Source of the DNA: Lachnospiraceae bacterium OM04-12BH
Lineage (GTDB): Bacteria > Bacillota > Clostridia > Lachnospirales > Lachnospiraceae
Reading direction: 5' to 3'
Length of the DNA: 64,000 nt
NCBI GenBank assembly: GCA_003490145.1
Contig: QULQ01000002.1
Coordinates: 189,016-253,015 of the forward strand
Made by a program: the position numbers and the translations under genes. Positions 34,906-44,283 of the stretch are shown in pieces. Numbering within the stretch: position 1 is the stretch's first letter; the number at the start of each line of letters is the position of its first letter. The notes beneath the pieces were generated by a model that saw only the letters and a program-made list of their open reading frames with translations, was not told where the DNA came from and ran no database searches.

Positions 34906-35847
34906 ATGGTATACGATTGTATCCCGTTTTTTAATGAAATTGATATATTGAAGATGCGGCTTCACATCATGGATCCGATCGTAGACCGGTTTGTCATCGA
35001 AGAGGCTACGGTGACCTTTTCCGGTGAACCCAAGGAGCTGTGCTTTGAGAAGAATAAGGAGTTGTTTAAAGAATTTTTACCCAAGATCACCTATATTGTA
35101 GTAGATAATTCACCGGTGGATACAACGACCCACTTAAGGGACAAGTTTCAGAAAAACGCACTGGTAAAGGGACTTGCAGATGCAGCAGATGAGGATGTGA
35201 TCATCTTAAGTGATGTGGATGAGATCCCAAATCCCAAAACACTGCAGAAGGTCATTGAAACCTTTGATCCTGACAAGGTATATCATTTTGCTCAGAGGAT
35301 GTTTTACTGTTTCCTGAATATGGAAGAAGTGTCGGGAAAACTCCTGTCCATTACCGGGGAATTTCCGGGAGTAAAAAGAAAGCTCTGGCTGGGAACCAAG
35401 GTATTTTCTAAAAGGAGCATACCGGAGGATGGGATCATCCAGCTCAGGGAAGCCAGTGTGACAGCACCAAATGCAGTAAGAGTAGCTGATGGCGGCTGGC
35501 ATTTTGGATATATGGGCAGCAGCGGAGAAAAGGATGTGGCGAGGAGAATCGGCACAAAGGTTGTGGCAGCGGCTCATCAGGAATATAACGATTCTGTGCT
35601 GCTGGCAGAAGCAGCAGACAGACTTCTCCTTGGAGAAGATATGTTTGGGCGGGAAGCCAGATTTGAAAGAGTGGAAATAGATGACAGCTACCCGGAGTAT
35701 CTGCTGCAGCACCGGGCAGAATATGAGTATCTGATCATGCCGCCGGTCAGCAGGGCGAAGATATTCTTTACCAGAGTGACCATGAAGGGGAAAAGGCTTG
35801 TAAGAAGAGGAATCAGGAAGCTGAAGAGGATTGCAGCAGGAAAATAA
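34906..35847 (+). CDS. GT17 family glycosyltransferase (N-acetylglucosaminyltransferase-like)
   Basis: This matches glycosyltransferase family 17, known best for the eukaryotic bisecting GlcNAc transferase MGAT3. It opens VYDCIPFFNEIDILKMRL, has RFVIEEATVTFSG, and the metal site D103VDE106 in LSDVDEIP, followed by HFAQRMFYCFLN. The C-terminal part has GWHFGYMG. It is a soluble GT-A protein of 313 residues with a basic tail. AGAGGAAA precedes the ATG. A beta-linked GlcNAc transfer would be the family-based expectation; bacterial members are little studied. The next GT4 gene starts on the base after its stop. Confidence 0.87.
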   Translation: MVYDCIPFFNEIDILKMRLHIMDPIVDRFVIEEATVTFSGEPKELCFEKNKELFKEFLPKITYIVVDNSPVDTTTHLRDKFQKNALVKGLADAADEDVIILSDVDEIPNPKTLQKVIETFDPDKVYHFAQRMFYCFLNMEEVSGKLLSITGEFPGVKRKLWLGTKVFSKRSIPEDGIIQLREASVTAPNAVRVADGGWHFGYMGSSGEKDVARRIGTKVVAAAHQEYNDSVLLAEAADRLLLGEDMFGREARFERVEIDDSYPEYLLQHRAEYEYLIMPPVSRAKIFFTRVTMKGKRLVRRGIRKLKRIAAGK

Positions 35848-36888
35848 ATGGGAAAATATAGAGTATTAATGGTAGGACCTGATCGAAGTGTTCACGGAGG
35901 AATCTCCGGAGTGGTAAATAATTATTATGCCGCAGGTCTTGATCAGAAAATAGAACTGAAATATATTGGAACCATGATCGAAGGCTCCAAAGTAAGAAAA
36001 CTCTGGAGAGCCATGAAAGCATACATGCAGTTTCTGGTGCAGCTTTCCGGGTATGATATTGTCCATGTGAATATGGCATCAGATGCAAGCTATGTGAGAA
36101 AAAGTTTTTTTATCAAGGCAGCGAAAAGAGCCGGGAAAAAGATAGTGATTCACCAGCATGGCGGGGATTTTGAGGGATATTATGGACAGCTTTCCGAAAA
36201 AGGAAAGAAAAGAGTAAAAGAGATCCTTTCCATGGGAGACATTATGCTGGTGCTGGCTCCGTCATGGAAGAAATTTTTTGGCACATTGATTGATGAAAAT
36301 AAAATCATTGTTTTTCCTGACTGCATAGAAATGCCGCCAGTATATCAGAAGCAGTATGGTCAGCACAAGCTGCTTTTTCTTGGCAGGATCTGTAAGGAAA
36401 AGGGTGTCTTGGAATTACTGGCTGCCGCGGAAAAACTGCAGCAGAAATACCCTGGGGCAAAGCTTTATCTGGGTGGTATTTTTGAGGATGAAAAACTGAA
36501 GGAACAGATAGAAAAAAACAGCGATTTTATAAAGTACCTGGGATGGATCAGTGGAAAAGAGAAACAGAAATATCTGCAGGAAAGTGATATTTTTGTCCTG
36601 CCCTCTTATTTTGAGGGTCAGTCAATTGCAATTCTGGAAGCAATGGCAAATTATTGTGCAATAGCAGCGTCAGATACCGGTGGAATTCCACAGATGATAC
36701 AGCAGGAAGAAACAGGACTTTTGTTTGAACCAAGGGATGAAAAAAGCCTGTATGCAGCACTTGACAGACTCCTTGCGGATAAGCATTTATGTGAAAAGCT
36801 TGGAAACAGCGCAAGAGAAAAAGCAGAAAAAGAATTTTCCATAGAAAAAAATATGGAGGAACTGTTGAAGATATATGGAAGCATATAA
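35848..36888 (+). CDS. GT4 glycosyltransferase
   Basis: A GT-B glycosyltransferase of 346 residues. It starts with VLMVGPDRSVHGGISGVVNNYY, has VHVNMASDASYVRKSF and VIHQHGGDF in the acceptor domain, and FLGRICKEKGVLELL plus the EX7E pair Glu256/Glu264 in YFEGQSIAILEAMA in the donor domain. The HGGISGV loop is typical of GT4 enzymes in capsule loci. It begins on the base after the GT17 stop, and the last 14 bases overlap the next GT2 gene, so these genes are translated as a tight block. Donor and linkage unknown. Confidence 0.88.
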   Translation: MGKYRVLMVGPDRSVHGGISGVVNNYYAAGLDQKIELKYIGTMIEGSKVRKLWRAMKAYMQFLVQLSGYDIVHVNMASDASYVRKSFFIKAAKRAGKKIVIHQHGGDFEGYYGQLSEKGKKRVKEILSMGDIMLVLAPSWKKFFGTLIDENKIIVFPDCIEMPPVYQKQYGQHKLLFLGRICKEKGVLELLAAAEKLQQKYPGAKLYLGGIFEDEKLKEQIEKNSDFIKYLGWISGKEKQKYLQESDIFVLPSYFEGQSIAILEAMANYCAIAASDTGGIPQMIQQEETGLLFEPRDEKSLYAALDRLLADKHLCEKLGNSAREKAEKEFSIEKNMEELLKIYGSI

Positions 36889-37906
36889 GATCAGCATGAT
36901 CATACCAGTATACAATGCAGAACAATATCTGAAGAAATGTGTAGATTCTGTAAGAGCACAGACCTATGGAAATCTGGAGATCATACTTGTAGATGATGGC
37001 TCTACAGACAGCAGTGGAGCGCATTGCGATGCTTACGCGGAGAAAGATGAAAGAATCCGGGTGGTTCATAAGGAAAATGGCGGTCTGGTTTCGGCATGGA
37101 AGGCAGGCGTGAAGGAATGCAGAGGAGAGTATGTCAGCTTTCTGGACAGTGATGACTGGATCGATCCGGAGATGCTTTCTGAAATGAGTGCTTATCTGAC
37201 CGGAAATGACCGGGAGATGGTGATCAGTGATTACATCATTGAAAGGGACGGCGGGAGTCAGGAGTATGTATGGCAGAAGCTGGCACCAGGTGAATATGGC
37301 AGGAAAGAGATAGAGGAAAAGATATTTCCCTGCCTGCTTGGACAGGAAGAACGGTATATTACGATTTCACGCTGTATGAAGCTGATTTCAAAAAGACTGA
37401 TCGCAGAAAATGGAAATTATACTGATCCGGCAATCATTGTTGGGGAAGATACAACAATTATGCTGCCGGTGCTGCTTGACTGTCAGAGAATTGTAGCTAT
37501 GGATCATAAGGCTTATTACCATTATCTTTATGTAAAAGAATCCATGGTGCATAAATATAATGAAAAGCTGACAGAAAATATCCGAAAGCTGATACAGACA
37601 ACGGATCGGATACTGAAAGATAAATTTACCGGGGATAAGCTGGAAGAACAGAAAAAACATCTGGATCAGGAGTCAATACTTTGGTATTTCCTGGTACTCA
37701 AGAACGAAGCCAGAGGCAATCCGTCCGGTTACCGCAGGAATATCCTTAAGCTCTGCAGGTCAGAAGAGATCAGAGATCTGGTAAAGAAAACAGAAATTAC
37801 GGTAAACCAGCCGGCGAACAAATTGCTCTATCTGGTAATGAAGCATCCTGGTGAAGTGACGGTAAGACTGCTCCGCCTTGCGATGATCTGGTATTACCGT
37901 TCCTGA
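36875..37906 (+). CDS. GT2 glycosyltransferase
   Basis: An inverting GT-A enzyme with ISMIIPVYNAEQYL, VDDGSTDSSG at 39-48 and the D91SDDW95 metal motif. KENGGLVSAWKAGV sits between these motifs, in the place of the usual SAARNAG block. The C-terminal half (about 190-343) is helical and soluble, with a basic end. It overlaps the preceding GT4 gene by 14 bases, and the next GT2 gene follows after 21 bases. The two GT2 enzymes differ enough to be separate transferases rather than a recent duplication. Sugar unknown. Confidence 0.88.
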   Translation: MEAYKISMIIPVYNAEQYLKKCVDSVRAQTYGNLEIILVDDGSTDSSGAHCDAYAEKDERIRVVHKENGGLVSAWKAGVKECRGEYVSFLDSDDWIDPEMLSEMSAYLTGNDREMVISDYIIERDGGSQEYVWQKLAPGEYGRKEIEEKIFPCLLGQEERYITISRCMKLISKRLIAENGNYTDPAIIVGEDTTIMLPVLLDCQRIVAMDHKAYYHYLYVKESMVHKYNEKLTENIRKLIQTTDRILKDKFTGDKLEEQKKHLDQESILWYFLVLKNEARGNPSGYRRNILKLCRSEEIRDLVKKTEITVNQPANKLLYLVMKHPGEVTVRLLRLAMIWYYRS

Positions 37907-37927
37907 GATGAGAAAGGAGGCCGGGAC

Positions 37928-38938
37928 ATGCTGGCAGAACCAAAAGACAATTTACTGCTGATCAGTGTGATCGTTCCGGTCTATAACGGCGAAAGCTATC
38001 TGAGAAGCTGCATCGAGAGTATCGAAAACCAGACGTATCAGAAGCTGGAAATCATCATCATCAATGACGGATCCACGGATAGTACTGGCAAAGTATGCGT
38101 GGAATTGAAAGAAAACTATGAAAATATCCGCATTATAACCACGGAGGATGAAGGTGTTTCTGCAGCACGCAATGCCGGTCTTGATCTGGCAAAGGGGGCA
38201 CTGATCACCTTTGTGGATGCTGATGACAGACTGCGTCCGAGGACTTTGGAAGTCCTTGCCGATGTACTCCGGAAGACAGGCAGTGATATGGCAGGCTGCA
38301 GCTTCCATGCCTGGTCAGAGGAAGAGGAATGGGAAGCATTTCTGACAGAACGGTTCCGGATCGGAGAGCCGGTCACCTATACAGGAGCACAGTATCTGAG
38401 AGAGGAGCTGCTGCAGGGGAACAGCAGATGCTGGAGTAAGCTGTACCGCAGGTCACTGATCGGAAAGCTCCGATTTCAGAGAGGCCTTTCAATCGGGGAG
38501 GACATGCTTTTCCTGACAGAGCTTCTTGGATATGCGAGAAAGGTATCGGAGATTGACTATCCTGGATATGGATATTACCAGAATGCCAAGGGGGCTATGA
38601 ACAGACCCTTTACACCATCTTATATGGATCAGATCACCTGCTGGGAGCTGGCAAGAGACAGGATCCTTGCCATAGATAGCGCTCTGGAAGCGAAGGTGAC
38701 CTCCATCCTGATCATGGGAATTATGTTGACTGTAGGAAAGCTCGCCATGCTGCCTGCAGCGGACAGAAGGAAGAATGCACAGTATATTCAGATATGCAGA
38801 GACAAATTGAAGCAGGAGCTGCAGGTTTCAGGTGCATATGAACTGCTTTCCGGTGGATACCGGTTGAAAGCGAAGCTGTTTGCAGCAGCGCCGGGGCTAT
38901 ACCTGTATGGTTATCATTTCAGAAAATATAAGGACTGA
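37928..38938 (+). CDS. GT2 glycosyltransferase
   Basis: A 336-residue GT-A glycosyltransferase. It has LISVIVPVYNGESYL, INDGSTDSTG at 45-54, EGVSAARNAGLDLA and the D97ADDR metal motif. The second half contains CWSKLYRRSLIG and IGEDMLFLTELLG, blocks common to capsular GT2 enzymes with a helical acceptor domain. AAAGGAGG at the start of the 21-base gap gives a strong ribosome site. It precedes the pyruvyltransferase by four bases and likely works in the same repeat unit. Donor unknown. Confidence 0.88.
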   Translation: MLAEPKDNLLLISVIVPVYNGESYLRSCIESIENQTYQKLEIIIINDGSTDSTGKVCVELKENYENIRIITTEDEGVSAARNAGLDLAKGALITFVDADDRLRPRTLEVLADVLRKTGSDMAGCSFHAWSEEEEWEAFLTERFRIGEPVTYTGAQYLREELLQGNSRCWSKLYRRSLIGKLRFQRGLSIGEDMLFLTELLGYARKVSEIDYPGYGYYQNAKGAMNRPFTPSYMDQITCWELARDRILAIDSALEAKVTSILIMGIMLTVGKLAMLPAADRRKNAQYIQICRDKLKQELQVSGAYELLSGGYRLKAKLFAAAPGLYLYGYHFRKYKD

Positions 38939-38942
38939 ATTC

Positions 38943-40187
38943 ATGAAAGAAAAAAGACTGGTTATGTATATGCATGCAGGAAGCGGCAATCATGGCTGCG
39001 AGGCCATTGTGAACAGCACCTGCCATATGATCAAGGAAAAACCTGTACTTCTCAGCTATTACGGCGGAGAGGATAAAAGATATTCACTGAAGGAGCTGTG
39101 TGATATCCGGGGAGAGAAGAGCTTTGCAGATCATAAGCTGGCACATGTCTGTTATTATCTGTACCGGAAGGTGACAGGAGATGAGGAGAGCTTTATCCGT
39201 TACCGCTATGGAAAGACCTTCCGGGAGGATATTCCCCTTGCCATATCGATTGGCGGGGACAATTACTGCTATGATAACATGCGGAAGGATCTGCGCCTTG
39301 CCAATCAGGCCTTTGTAAGAAAAGGGACAAGAACAGTATTGCTTGGCTGTTCCATAGAACCGGAGCTCATTAAGAAACCGGAAATCGTAGCGGATCTGAT
39401 GAAGTATCACACGATCATTGCCAGGGAGAGCATTACCTTTGAGGCATTGCAGCGTATGGTGGCGCAGCAGCAGGCAGGGCTGAAGGGATTGCGGAGCTGT
39501 GACCGGGCAAGATATAATGTACCTAAGGTATACTGCTTCCCGGATCCCGCCTTTACCCTTCAAAAGAAGGAGCTGCCCCTGCCATCAGGCTTCCAGGAGG
39601 GGAATACGGTCGGAATCAATATCAGCCCCATGATCCAGGATAATGAAGAGTCAGCCGGGATCACCATGAAAAACTACCAGGAGCTGATCCAATATATCAT
39701 AGAAAATACAGGCTTTCAGATCGCTCTGATCCCGCATGTTGTCTGGGACAGAAATGATGACAGAAAGCCTATTCATGCACTGTATGAACAGTTTAAGGAT
39801 ACAGGGAGGATACTGGAGCTTCCAGATGGAACCTGTGAGGAGCTGAAAGGCTATATTGCCAGATGCCGGATGTTTATCGGGGCGAGAACCCATGCTACCA
39901 TTGCGGCATATTCCAGTCTGGTTCCGACACTGGTGGTTGGCTATTCTGTGAAAGCCAGAGGAATAGCCAGAGATCTGTTAGGAACAGAAAAAAATTATGT
40001 GCTTCCTGTACAGCTTCTTCGGAAGGAAGAAGATCTGACGGAGGCATTCAAATGGCTTGCGGCGAAGGAAGAAGCTATCCGCAGCCAGCTTGCAGCCAAA
40101 ATGCCTGCATATAAAGAAGCAGCTATGCAGACAGGGAAAGAAGTAGATCATTTATGGGAAGAGTGCAGTCAGCAACAAAGAATATAG
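38943..40187 (+). CDS. Polysaccharide pyruvyl transferase family protein
   Basis: A protein of about 414 residues from the family that adds pyruvate, as a ketal, from phosphoenolpyruvate to sugars of exopolysaccharides and cell-wall polymers. It has the N-terminal GSGNHGCEAIV loop, SIGGDNYCYD, HTIIARESITFEAL, and the late CRMFIGARTHATIAAYSSLVP block seen in CsaB/WcaK-like proteins. ATG 38943 is preferred over an upstream in-frame start at 38880 that would lie inside the previous gene. If active, it would give the glycan a negative charge. The end overlaps the flippase gene by 34 bases. Confidence 0.88.
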   Translation: MKEKRLVMYMHAGSGNHGCEAIVNSTCHMIKEKPVLLSYYGGEDKRYSLKELCDIRGEKSFADHKLAHVCYYLYRKVTGDEESFIRYRYGKTFREDIPLAISIGGDNYCYDNMRKDLRLANQAFVRKGTRTVLLGCSIEPELIKKPEIVADLMKYHTIIARESITFEALQRMVAQQQAGLKGLRSCDRARYNVPKVYCFPDPAFTLQKKELPLPSGFQEGNTVGINISPMIQDNEESAGITMKNYQELIQYIIENTGFQIALIPHVVWDRNDDRKPIHALYEQFKDTGRILELPDGTCEELKGYIARCRMFIGARTHATIAAYSSLVPTLVVGYSVKARGIARDLLGTEKNYVLPVQLLRKEEDLTEAFKWLAAKEEAIRSQLAAKMPAYKEAAMQTGKEVDHLWEECSQQQRI

Positions 40188-41686
40188 TATTTGGACAGAT
40201 CGGTAATCTGGTGACGCAGCTTCTCGGCTTTGTCCTGCGGAGCGTGTTTATCGCACACCTTGGGGATACCCTTGTTGGTGTCAATTCCCTTTACACCAGT
40301 ATTCTGTCTGTGCTTTCCATGGCAGAGCTCGGTATCGGGACAGCGCTGAATTACAGTCTGTATAAGCCGGTAGCCAATAAGGACTACGAGAAGATCAAGT
40401 CCTATATGCTGCTGTATAAAAAATCCTACCGGATTATAGGTTTGGTCGTAGCGGGAATCGGACTTGCCATTTCACCATTTCTGCCCTATCTGGTGAAACA
40501 GCCGGATGGTGTGACAGTCAGGGATCTGACACTGTATTATTTTATTTTTCTGTTTAATACGGTCAGCACGTATTTTGTTGCTTATAAATACAGTCTGGTT
40601 AATGCTGAGCAGAAGAATTATATCCAGACCAATATCATCACGATTACCAAGATGATCACAGTCAGCCTGCAGATCATAGTGATCCTGGCAACTGGCAACT
40701 TCTATGCTTATCTTCTGACGGCGGCAGCAGTGGAGCTGCTGCAGAAAATATATGTGAGCCACTATCTGAACCGCCTGTATCCCTATCTGAAGGATAAAAG
40801 GGTGGAGAAGCTGACAAAGGAAGAAACTGGCGAGGTAGTCACGAAGACTAAGGCACTGGTGCTTCATAAGGTAGGAGATGTAGCGAGGCTCCAGACCGAC
40901 AGCATGATCATTTCCAGCTTTATCAATGTTACCGTCAATGGCTTCGTGGACAACTACAATATGATCATGAATTCAGCGGCGAATGTGGTGAATATTGTCT
41001 TTAATTCTGTGCTGTCAAGCTTTGGCAACCTGATCGCCACAGAGTCAAAGGACAGACAGTATGAGCTCTTTAAGGTATACCGGTTTGCAGCGAGCTGGAT
41101 CTATGGCTTTGCAGCTGTTGGATTTGCCATTCTTCTGACACCATTTATCACACTCTGGGTAGGTGCAGAGAGAACACTGGCGTTTTCAGTCATTGGCTGT
41201 ATCCTGATCGATTTTTATTTTAAAGGAGAAAGGATCGTGCTGTCGAACTTCAAGACGGCAGCAGGTGTTTTTGAACAGGATAAATATCTGGCACTGATCC
41301 AGGGCGTAGTGAATCTGGTCATTTCCATTGTACTGGTCGTAAGGATCGGCCTTGTCGGGGTATATATCGGAACGATCGTGTCGGGGCTGATCGCCAATGT
41401 GACCAAGCCGATTATTATTTACCATGTGATACTGGATCGGAAGGCCGGAGAATATTTCAGGGATTCGGTGAAGTATTGTTTATTGTTGGTGGTCCAATAT
41501 GGGATTTTTTATGGCATTTCAGGGATTATAATGAAGAAAATTACGATACTGACATTTCTTGTGATGTTTGTGATCATCTGTGTGGGGTTTAATGGTATTT
41601 TCCTGATGGTATTCAGGAAAGCGGGAGAATTTCAGTATCTGGTTACGATTGTAAGGAGAAAGATAGATGAGAGAAAAGTACGATAA
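40154..41686 (+). CDS. Wzx-type polysaccharide flippase (MATE/MVF superfamily)
   Basis: A 510-residue protein with about 12-14 membrane helices. The start GRVQSATKNIVFGQIGNLVTQ, then RSVFIAHLGDTLVGVNSLYTSILSVLSMAELGIGTAL, is standard for Wzx-type flippases of Gram-positive capsule loci. It should move undecaprenyl-diphosphate-linked repeat units outward. The first 34 bases overlap the pyruvyltransferase gene, and no strong ribosome site is visible, so it is probably coupled. It ends inside the start of the DUF6056 gene. The locus also carries two ABC-type candidates for the same task, at 31312 and 54228. Confidence 0.93.
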   Translation: MGRVQSATKNIVFGQIGNLVTQLLGFVLRSVFIAHLGDTLVGVNSLYTSILSVLSMAELGIGTALNYSLYKPVANKDYEKIKSYMLLYKKSYRIIGLVVAGIGLAISPFLPYLVKQPDGVTVRDLTLYYFIFLFNTVSTYFVAYKYSLVNAEQKNYIQTNIITITKMITVSLQIIVILATGNFYAYLLTAAAVELLQKIYVSHYLNRLYPYLKDKRVEKLTKEETGEVVTKTKALVLHKVGDVARLQTDSMIISSFINVTVNGFVDNYNMIMNSAANVVNIVFNSVLSSFGNLIATESKDRQYELFKVYRFAASWIYGFAAVGFAILLTPFITLWVGAERTLAFSVIGCILIDFYFKGERIVLSNFKTAAGVFEQDKYLALIQGVVNLVISIVLVVRIGLVGVYIGTIVSGLIANVTKPIIIYHVILDRKAGEYFRDSVKYCLLLVVQYGIFYGISGIIMKKITILTFLVMFVIICVGFNGIFLMVFRKAGEFQYLVTIVRRKIDERKVR

Positions 41687-43217
41687 GCTTTGTCGTTTTC
41701 TTTCTATTAATAAAATAGCAGTTTTTATGGGGATTATATTTCTTGTTTCCCTGCTTCCGGTCTGCTATCTGTCATTTGTGAACCGGGCTTCCGGAGATGA
41801 TCTTGGGTATGGAACCTACACGCGGATTGCCTGGATGAGTACACATTCTCTGCTTGCAGTGGCAAAGGCAATTGGAAGAACCATCCGGCAGTTTTATTAT
41901 GGATGGCAGGGAACATGGTTCAGCATTTTCCTTTTTACTTTGCAGCCAGAAGTATTTAGTGACAGGGCGTATGTGATTGTAGCCTTCATAATGATCTTCT
42001 TATGGACAGGAAGTACCATATTGTTATTCAGAGAAGTCCTGGTCAGAAAGTGTGGATTTGATAAAGAAAGTTTCTGGCTGGTCACAGTATTATTTCTGCT
42101 GATCAGTATTCAGTATATACCAAGTACAAAATCTTCCATATTCTGGTTTAATGGATGTGCACATTACCTGATTCCGTTTGCCATGTGCCAGTTATTATTT
42201 TATTTTCTGCTTCGGTACGGAGATAGCTTCAAAACGAAATACTTTATTGCAGTCCTGATCATTATGACATTACTTGGTGGAGCCAATTATCAGGCGGCAT
42301 TGTTTGCTCTCGTGATCAGTATTTACAGTGGAATTGCAGTTTGGATTACCAGACGGAATAAAAAAGTATTTCTGTTAATTGTTCCGGTTGTTACAGAAAT
42401 GATCGGATTAATTATCAGCATGAAGGCTCCTGGTAACAAGGTCAGGGGTGGAGAAGATTTTGGATTTTCAGTAGGACGTGCAATTAATACGATACTTGTT
42501 TCTTTCAGACAGGGCGCCACGGATATAGAAAGCTACGCAGCGAATAAACCACTGGTGATAGCGGGGTTGGTACTTTTGTTTCTGATTTTACTGGAAGGTG
42601 CTGTAAAGCGTAAAACCGGTACAGAACAGAAAGAAAGCAATATAGACAGAAAAAAGAAAAAATGGTTTGCCGCAGGGATTATAGCAGGAGCATGGTGTTT
42701 GTACTGTGCAATGCAGGCGCCTACTGTTTATGCAGGCGTGGAATTTTCCAGTGGTGTTTACAATATGAACTATCAGTGTTTTCTTCTGATGAGCGTGGCA
42801 GTGCTTTTTGTTCTGGCAGAGTTTCTTGCGGATTATCTGGTATATTCTCGAAACCTTTCATCGGGATTCCTACATAGGACGTTGGTAATCCCAGGGTTTA
42901 TGGTATGTTTATTTATCGGTGTGTTATGCAGAGGAAATATAAAGGATAGTACGAGCTGGAAATGTATGGAATATATTACGAGCGGACAGGCTGCAGATTA
43001 TAAATGGCAGATGGATCTGCAGACCAGTCTGCTGGAAACAGACGAAAAGGATGTAGTACTGCCATTTATTAACGATGATCAGGGACCACTGATGCAGATG
43101 CCGATTACGGATGATCCGGAGTCATATACAAGTTCCACAACGGCAAGGTTTTACCAGAAGAACAGCGTGATCGCCATGCCGAGAACAGAATGGGAAGAAC
43201 GATATGGAAAGGAGTGA
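41667..43217 (+). CDS. DUF6056 family membrane protein
   Basis: A 516-residue polytopic protein matching DUF6056, a family often found in glycan and teichoic-acid loci. It has the outer-loop motif ASGDDLGYG after the first helix, GWQGTWFS, FWFNGCAHYLIP, GANYQAAL and MKAPGNKVRGG. The acidic pair in the first outer loop is like that of GT-C glycosyltransferases, so it may transfer a sugar from a polyprenyl-phosphate donor outside the membrane. This is inference; the family has no established activity that I know. Its start overlaps the flippase gene by 20 bases. The DNA is more AT-rich than its neighbours. Confidence 0.85.
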   Translation: MREKYDKLCRFLSINKIAVFMGIIFLVSLLPVCYLSFVNRASGDDLGYGTYTRIAWMSTHSLLAVAKAIGRTIRQFYYGWQGTWFSIFLFTLQPEVFSDRAYVIVAFIMIFLWTGSTILLFREVLVRKCGFDKESFWLVTVLFLLISIQYIPSTKSSIFWFNGCAHYLIPFAMCQLLFYFLLRYGDSFKTKYFIAVLIIMTLLGGANYQAALFALVISIYSGIAVWITRRNKKVFLLIVPVVTEMIGLIISMKAPGNKVRGGEDFGFSVGRAINTILVSFRQGATDIESYAANKPLVIAGLVLLFLILLEGAVKRKTGTEQKESNIDRKKKKWFAAGIIAGAWCLYCAMQAPTVYAGVEFSSGVYNMNYQCFLLMSVAVLFVLAEFLADYLVYSRNLSSGFLHRTLVIPGFMVCLFIGVLCRGNIKDSTSWKCMEYITSGQAADYKWQMDLQTSLLETDEKDVVLPFINDDQGPLMQMPITDDPESYTSSTTARFYQKNSVIAMPRTEWEERYGKE

Positions 43218-43223
43218 TTTGCA

Positions 43224-44279
43224 ATGCTTGAGATGGTAAAAGAGGCAGAAAAAGAGTTATTACGCTATCCGGGATATTCCGGTAGTTATTACGTGAAGCG
43301 AATTCTGAAGCAGATCTGTGGAAGGAAGGTTCCCCCGGCGGACAAATTTAACTGGCCAAACGGACTTCTTGCCAAAGCACTTGCAGATTATTATCAGGAT
43401 CATAAGAATTCCGAGGAAGCCAGAGTGATCCTGGACGTCCTGAAGAAATATTATGACAGATGGATTGCCGGAAAGTGTAGAATGTATTATCTGGATGATG
43501 CTGTCAGCGGCATGGCACTGATCGATCTTCATCAGATCACAGGCGAAGAAAAGTATAAAGAGGCAGCAGACAAGATAGCAGAGTATCTTTTTCACCATGA
43601 AACAGATGACGGCGGAAATCTGCCCTACAGACCGGAACAGAAAAATGGATACATTTTTGCTGATGGTATTGGAATGGTCTGTCCGTTTCTCTGCAAATAC
43701 GGGGCAGTCTATGATGATATGAATGCTGTCAACCTGGCAGTTACCCAGATGATGAACTTTATCCAGATGGGAATGGATGAGAAGACAGGCCTTCCCTATC
43801 ACGGATTTGAATATGAAAGCGGCGTGAAATATGGTATCATAGGCTGGGGACGGGCTGTAGGCTGGCTGATGATCGGTATGGCTGACAGCCTTGCTTATAT
43901 GGAAACCGACAGACCAAGCTATGAGCTGATTAAACAGGCATACCGCCGTCTTGTTGACAAGGTAGAGGCCTATCAGCTGGAGGGAGGACTTTACAGCTGG
44001 CAGCTTGGAGCCAAGGAGGGACCGGTAGATACTTCGGCTACGGCTATGATCCTGTATGCCATTGCAAGATCCCTGCAGACCAATGTCCTTATCGGTATAC
44101 ATAAATCCCGTATGGTCCGGGGAAGAGAAGCTCTCTGGAACTCAGTAAAGGAGGGCAGGATCTATGGATGTCTGGCAGAATGTCAGGGCTTTTCCATGTA
44201 TCCGCAGGTGTACGGTGCCTATCCATGGTCGCTGGCACCGGCGTTATCTCTGTTCACCATGACAGAGGAAAAGGAATAA
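43224..44279 (+). CDS. GH105/GH88-like unsaturated uronyl hydrolase homolog
   Basis: The protein has an (alpha/alpha)6-barrel pattern of paired helices as in GH88/GH105 enzymes, which remove the unsaturated uronic acid left at the end of lyase-cut chains. YLDDAVSGMAL puts Asp91/Asp92, and FADGIGMVCPF puts Asp147, near the two acidic sites known in this family; GWGRAVGW at 207-214 is the family signature. No signal peptide is seen, so it would act in the cytosol. The AAAGGAG site nine bases before ATG 43224 fixes the start. A hydrolase between a membrane protein and a fucosyltransferase is unexpected; it may have been recruited for trimming or uronate removal. Confidence 0.82.
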   Translation: MLEMVKEAEKELLRYPGYSGSYYVKRILKQICGRKVPPADKFNWPNGLLAKALADYYQDHKNSEEARVILDVLKKYYDRWIAGKCRMYYLDDAVSGMALIDLHQITGEEKYKEAADKIAEYLFHHETDDGGNLPYRPEQKNGYIFADGIGMVCPFLCKYGAVYDDMNAVNLAVTQMMNFIQMGMDEKTGLPYHGFEYESGVKYGIIGWGRAVGWLMIGMADSLAYMETDRPSYELIKQAYRRLVDKVEAYQLEGGLYSWQLGAKEGPVDTSATAMILYAIARSLQTNVLIGIHKSRMVRGREALWNSVKEGRIYGCLAECQGFSMYPQVYGAYPWSLAPALSLFTMTEEKE

Positions 44280-44283
44280 AAGT

